Part shown: positions 60,406 to 64,000 of the stretch, one piece after another
Position numbering within the stretch: position 1 is the first letter of the stretch
How the letters are laid out: each line of letters starts with the position of its first letter
NCBI RefSeq assembly: GCF_000455365.1
Contig: NZ_HG315686.1
Span: 384,841-448,840, forward strand
Direction: 5' to 3'
DNA from: Halopiger djelfimassiliensis
GTDB lineage: Archaea > Halobacteriota > Halobacteria > Halobacteriales > Natrialbaceae
Length of the DNA stretch: 64,000 nt
Notes under the pieces: generated by a model
Seen by the model: only the letters and a program-made list of their open reading frames with translations
Told to the model about the DNA's origin: nothing
Database searches by the model: none
Made by a program: the position numbers and the translations under genes

Positions 60406-62201
60406 TGTGTGGAATCATCGGTTATACGGGAACCGACCGAGGCGCGATCGACGTGCTCATGAACGGGCTATCCTCGCTGGAGTACCGCGGCTACGACTCC
60501 GCCGGCGTCGCGGTCGCCGACTCGTCGCTTGCAGTCTTCAAACGAGAGGGGGAGGTGTCCGCGCTCGAAACCGCCATTCCGGACGACGATATCGGAGGAA
60601 CCGCCGGTATCGGTCACACGCGCTGGAGTACGCACGGTCCGCCTTCCGACACCAACGCACACCCGCATACGGACTGTACCGGAGACGTCGCGGTCGTCCA
60701 CAACGGAATTATCGAAAACTACCGGACCCTGCAGTCGGAGCTCGAAGCGGACGGGCACACGTTCAACAGCGACACGGACACCGAGGTCGTTCCCCACCTG
60801 ATCGAAACGGCACTGGCGGAAGGCGCAACCCGCGAGGAGGCGTTCCGGCAAGCGGTTCAGCGGCTCGAGGGGAGCTATGCCGTCGCCGCCGTCTTCGAGG
60901 GTGACGAGACGGTCTACGCTGCCCGCAACGAGTCCCCGCTCGTTCTGGGACTCGGTGACGACGGCTACTATCTCGCAAGCGACGTGCCGGCGTTTATCGA
61001 GTACACCGACCGCGTGGTCTATCTCGAGGACGGGCAGTTCGCACGGGTCAACCCGTCGGGGATCGTCGTCACGGACGAACAAGGAGCCATCGTCGAGACG
61101 GCAGTCGAGACGATCTCGTGGGATCCGGAAGACGCCGGCAAGAGTGGTTACGACCACTATATGCTCAAGGAGATCCACGAACAGCCGACGGCGATACGGA
61201 AGTGTCTGCGCGAGCGAGTCACCGAGATGGAGGGATCGATTACGGTCTCCGAGTTGGCGGACCTCGAGCGACAGGGACCGGTACAGTTCGTCGCTTGCGG
61301 AACGTCGTACCACGCTGCACTGTACGGTGCTCGGCTGTTGCGCGAACAGGGGGTTCCAGCACAGTGTTATCTGGCCAGCGAGTACGACGTCGAGTCGCTT
61401 CCGGTCGGGAACGAGACGCTCGTCGTCGGCGTCACACAGAGCGGTGAAACGGCGGATACGATGCGTGCGTTACGGGCGGCAAACCGCGTCGGTGCATCGA
61501 CGCTGGCGCTGACGAACGTCGTCGGGAGTTCGGCTGCACGGGAGTGTGATCACGTGATGTATATCCGTGCCGGGCCGGAGATCGGTGTCGCCGCGACGAA
61601 GACGTTTGCAAGCCAACAGGTGGCGCTGGCGATGCTCTCGCAGGTGCTGTCGCCGGATCGGACGCCCGAGACGGACTTCATCAAACGACTCCGGACGCTA
61701 CCCGACCGCATTCAACGGATACTCGACGAATCGAACGCGCAAGCGATCGCCGAGACGTACGTCGACGCCGACGCGTATTTCTTCATCGGCCGCGGCTACA
61801 ACACCCCCGTCGCGCTCGAGGGGGCACTGAAGATGAAAGAGATCACGTACAAACACGCGGAAGGGTTCGCGGCCGGCGAGTTGAAACACGGTCCGCTCGC
61901 GCTCGTCACCGAAGCAACGCCCGTGTTTGCGATCGTCACCGGCGAGTCAAACGCCGCAAGGACCATCGGCAACATCAAAGAGGTCGAGGCACGGGGGGCA
62001 CCGGTCGTCGCAGTCACCGATTCGCCGTCCGATGTCGACCAGTACGCCGATCACATCCTCGAGGTTCCGTCTTCAGGGCCGCGATGTACGCCGATTCTCT
62101 CGAACATCCAGTTACAACTGGTGTCGTACTGGGTCGCAAATCAGCTGGGACGGTCGATCGACAAGCCACGGAACCTCGCGAAAAGCGTTACCGTCGAGTG
62201 A
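60405..62201 (+). CDS. glmS: Glutamine:fructose-6-phosphate aminotransferase
   Basis: A 598-residue enzyme with an N-terminal Ntn glutaminase domain (nucleophile Cys2 in MCGIIGYTGT, SSLEYRGYDSAGVAV, GHTRWSTHGPPS) and two SIS isomerase domains (VQFVACGTSYHAALYGARLL, VTQSGETADTMRALRAA, then LEGALKMKEITYKHAEGFAAGELKHGPLALV). It makes glucosamine-6-phosphate from fructose-6-phosphate and glutamine. Length normal. Coupled to the GlmU-like gene by TAATG. Confidence 0.96.
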   Translation: MCGIIGYTGTDRGAIDVLMNGLSSLEYRGYDSAGVAVADSSLAVFKREGEVSALETAIPDDDIGGTAGIGHTRWSTHGPPSDTNAHPHTDCTGDVAVVHNGIIENYRTLQSELEADGHTFNSDTDTEVVPHLIETALAEGATREEAFRQAVQRLEGSYAVAAVFEGDETVYAARNESPLVLGLGDDGYYLASDVPAFIEYTDRVVYLEDGQFARVNPSGIVVTDEQGAIVETAVETISWDPEDAGKSGYDHYMLKEIHEQPTAIRKCLRERVTEMEGSITVSELADLERQGPVQFVACGTSYHAALYGARLLREQGVPAQCYLASEYDVESLPVGNETLVVGVTQSGETADTMRALRAANRVGASTLALTNVVGSSAARECDHVMYIRAGPEIGVAATKTFASQQVALAMLSQVLSPDRTPETDFIKRLRTLPDRIQRILDESNAQAIAETYVDADAYFFIGRGYNTPVALEGALKMKEITYKHAEGFAAGELKHGPLALVTEATPVFAIVTGESNAARTIGNIKEVEARGAPVVAVTDSPSDVDQYADHILEVPSSGPRCTPILSNIQLQLVSYWVANQLGRSIDKPRNLAKSVTVE

Positions 62202-62317
62202 TCCTCCCTGCCGACGAGGGGACTGACGGGTCCTGATCGCGGTATCGGCACTCGGGATTCGTGACGCTCCGACCCACAGCCGGCCGCTACCGTAGCAGGC
62301 ACGCCGAGAGGGCGCCG

Positions 62318-63667
62318 TCAGTGGTCGGCGGTCGCGTTCCGAACGAGTTCCCGGGCGTTATGGAACAGTTCCCGGGCGACGGCTTCGTCACGCGCTTCCG
62401 CCGTGACGCGAACGAGGGGCTGTGTCCCGCTTTTGCGCACAAGGAACCAACCGTCAGTCAGACTGACGCGAACCCCGTCACGAGTGTCGATTTCGATCCC
62501 CGGCTCGGCGACATCGTACCGGCGCTCGACACGCTCCCGGACTCGCTCCATGACGGCGCTTTTTTCGGTGACTTCGATCGAATCCCGCTCGATCGGATAC
62601 GTTTCGATATCCGACACGAGTTCCGAAAGGGGGCCATCACGGGAGACGAGTTCGACGAGTTTGCAGGCTGCAAGCGGCCCGTCAGGGCACAGCGTTTGGT
62701 CCGGCCAGATCCAGGCTCCGCTCGGTTCGCCGCCGAACACGACATCCGACTCCGCGGTCCGCTCGGCTACGTAGACGTCGCCGACCCGCGTTCTGGTGAG
62801 TGAGGCACCGACGTCGGCCAGCGCGTCATCGACCGCGAGGCTCGTATCGACCGGGGCCGCGACCCGATCTCCCGACCCGGCCGCGTCGACTGCGAAAAGC
62901 GCGAGCAAGGCGTCTTTCGGGACGAACGCACCTGTGCCATCCACTGCGAGCATTCGGTCGCCGTCGCCGTCGTGAGCGATCCCGAGATCCGCATCCGTTT
63001 CGGCGACCATGCACATGAGGTCGGTAAGCGTCTCCCGGGTCGGTTCACTCGGGCGGCCGGGAAACGAGCCGTCTTCCTGCCCGTTCAGCGTCCGGACGGT
63101 ACAGCCGAGGTCGTGGAGGACGCGGGCAGTACTGCCGGCCGCACCGTTACCGAGATCGACGACGACGTTCGGCGCATCCGTCCGGGACACCGAGACGGAC
63201 TCCCGCAACGAACGGACGTGTGCGTCGGCGGCGGTGGTCTCGCAGGACCGTCTCGAGCCGAGTTCGTCCCATGCCGCGAGGTCGTAGTCGTCCTCGCGGA
63301 GTCGCCGCGATATCGCCTCCCTGCGGTCGGGTCCGAACGCCTTCCCCGACGGGGTCCACAGCTTGACCCCGTTGTCGGTCGGCGGATTGTGTGACGCCGT
63401 GATGACGACGCCAGCGTCGGCCTCGAGTGTCGAGACGGCGCGGGCCACCGTCGGCGTCGCGGCTACCCCGACGTCGACGACATCCGCACCACATTCCTGT
63501 ACCCCTGCAGCGAGTGCCTCGTGAAGGAACGTCCCGCTTTCCCTGACGTCGCGACCGACGACGACGCGGCGATTCCCTTCGGATGCGAGCGCGCGGCCGA
63601 CCGACAGCGCGAGGGTGGCGGTGATCTCTTCGCCGACCGGACCGCGAATTCCGCTGGTACCGAACAT
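62318..63667 (-). CDS. glmM: Phosphoglucosamine/phosphohexose mutase
   Basis: A 449-residue alpha-D-phosphohexomutase. It starts MFGTSGIRGPVGEEIT (N-terminal sugar-binding), has the phosphoserine loop VVITASHNPPTDNG with catalytic Ser, the metal-binding IAHDGDGDRMLAVD, the sugar-specificity loop VFGGEPSGAWI, and a C-terminal phosphate-binding RKSGTQPLVRV. In this neighbourhood it should convert glucosamine-6-P to glucosamine-1-P, between the GlmS and GlmU-like steps. It is convergent to glmS (116-nt gap). Confidence 0.92.
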   Translation of the reverse strand: MFGTSGIRGPVGEEITATLALSVGRALASEGNRRVVVGRDVRESGTFLHEALAAGVQECGADVVDVGVAATPTVARAVSTLEADAGVVITASHNPPTDNGVKLWTPSGKAFGPDRREAISRRLREDDYDLAAWDELGSRRSCETTAADAHVRSLRESVSVSRTDAPNVVVDLGNGAAGSTARVLHDLGCTVRTLNGQEDGSFPGRPSEPTRETLTDLMCMVAETDADLGIAHDGDGDRMLAVDGTGAFVPKDALLALFAVDAAGSGDRVAAPVDTSLAVDDALADVGASLTRTRVGDVYVAERTAESDVVFGGEPSGAWIWPDQTLCPDGPLAACKLVELVSRDGPLSELVSDIETYPIERDSIEVTEKSAVMERVRERVERRYDVAEPGIEIDTRDGVRVSLTDGWFLVRKSGTQPLVRVTAEARDEAVARELFHNARELVRNATADH

Positions 63668-64000
63668 GATGTTATTATCACGGATATATTATATAAGTTA
63701 AAGGGTTCGACCCGGTTTTCGAACGGCGTTTGGTTTTCGTCTCCGTTGTGGTCGCTATCACGAGACGTTTCGTGGTACAGCTCCGGGTAAAGTGACACCA
63801 TCCTTTGCTGGCGTGTTTCGGCTCACAGTCAGTCGTGAGCCCGCTGTCGGAGTGTCCTATCCGACCAATCATTCCCTCGGACCGCGGTGCATTCGAGCGA
63901 ATGCAGCCAGCATTCCGTGGCCGTAGCCGAGAGTTGAATCGTTACGTCGATGCCGGCCCCGATTAGTCGTCGATTTTGCTCACAGGAGTTGTCACAGATA
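63668..64000. other. Region right of glmM without a certain gene
   Basis: The first 40 nt are the glmM promoter. Beyond that, no convincing gene is seen. At the right edge two minus-strand frames run in from outside: one would end at TAA 63963-63965 with ...VSKIDD, the other stays open to about 63831. Neither can be confirmed with so few codons. No RNA or repeat was recognised. Confidence 0.4.
63689..63696 (-). promoter_or_regulatory. TATA box of glmM
   Basis: TTATATAA (self-complementary) centred about 26 nt before the ATG at 63667, inside an AT-rich run. A model leaderless haloarchaeal promoter, and evidence for the chosen start. Confidence 0.75.

Noticed and set aside
63678-63872. A 64-codon minus-strand frame right of glmM
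   Set aside because: It overlaps the glmM promoter and ends in YIIYP read from the TATA region itself.
1-64000. tRNA or rRNA genes
   Set aside because: No T-loop/acceptor pairing or rRNA core sequences were noticed on either strand; short GTTCGAATCC-like matches fall inside coding genes. A covariance-model search would be decisive.

Overview
The window is a stretch of chromosome from an extremely halophilic archaeon (class Halobacteria, probably a Natrialba/Natrinema/Haloterrigena-type lineage; the genus cannot be fixed by eye). The signs are high G+C with strong G/C preference at third codon positions, very acidic proteins, archaeal versions of core enzymes (CDC48/VAT ATPase, GHMP-type shikimate kinase), PGF-CTERM surface proteins, several small zinc-finger proteins, and many genes whose TATA box lies about 26 nt before the start codon, as in leaderless transcripts. 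No rRNA, tRNA or CRISPR was seen.

Layout. 1-5143: the end of a TrkA-C protein, a CDC48 ATPase, small conserved haloarchaeal proteins, then shikimate kinase overlapping chorismate mutase. 5144-6341: an acquired patch with a VapBC toxin-antitoxin pair, a second and diverged copy of the last codons of chorismate mutase, and a roughly 385-bp derelict IS200/IS605-type element. 6342-15430: metabolic and membrane genes (nucleoside hydrolase, acyl-CoA dehydrogenase plus MaoC-type dehydratase, R2lox-like oxidase, MATE transporter, wHTH regulator with a small membrane partner). 15573-36452: a surface-glycan region with polysaccharide deacetylase, PGF-CTERM protein, glycosyltransferases (DUF354-like, GT4, GT61), an alpha/alpha-toroid protein, two FemAB-like acyltransferases, a secreted beta-helix protein, a flippase, a polytopic GT-C-like protein, DUF1616, an alkaline-phosphatase-superfamily enzyme and a tyrosine-recombinase-like protein that seems to have lost its catalytic tyrosine.

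36492-44897 (minus strand) is a nine-gene Mrp/Mnh-type cation/H+ antiporter operon. It is tightly overlapping, starts with a universal-stress/MnhE fusion and ends with three large proton-channel-type subunits. 45132-46401 is a CbtB-CbtA-ferredoxin cobalt-uptake operon. 46489-58657 is a cell-envelope locus: two repeat-rich PGF-CTERM proteins, DUF1616, a large secreted DUF4129-like protein, DUF58, two membrane proteins, MoxR and DUF4350. 59221-63667 holds the UDP-GlcNAc precursor pathway (GlmU-like nucleotidyltransferase, GlmS, and convergent GlmM), which probably feeds the glycan systems upstream.

Most noteworthy: the chorismate-mutase 3'-end duplication that brackets vapBC; two tiny upstream cistrons (25 and 19 codons) that overlap the next gene by 4 nt and have TATA-like boxes placed for leaderless starts; two FemAB-like paralogues in a glycan cluster of an organism without peptidoglycan; loss of the usual TM7 lysine in one Mrp subunit; and the split MoxR/DUF58/DUF4129/DUF4350 locus next to sequon-rich surface proteins.
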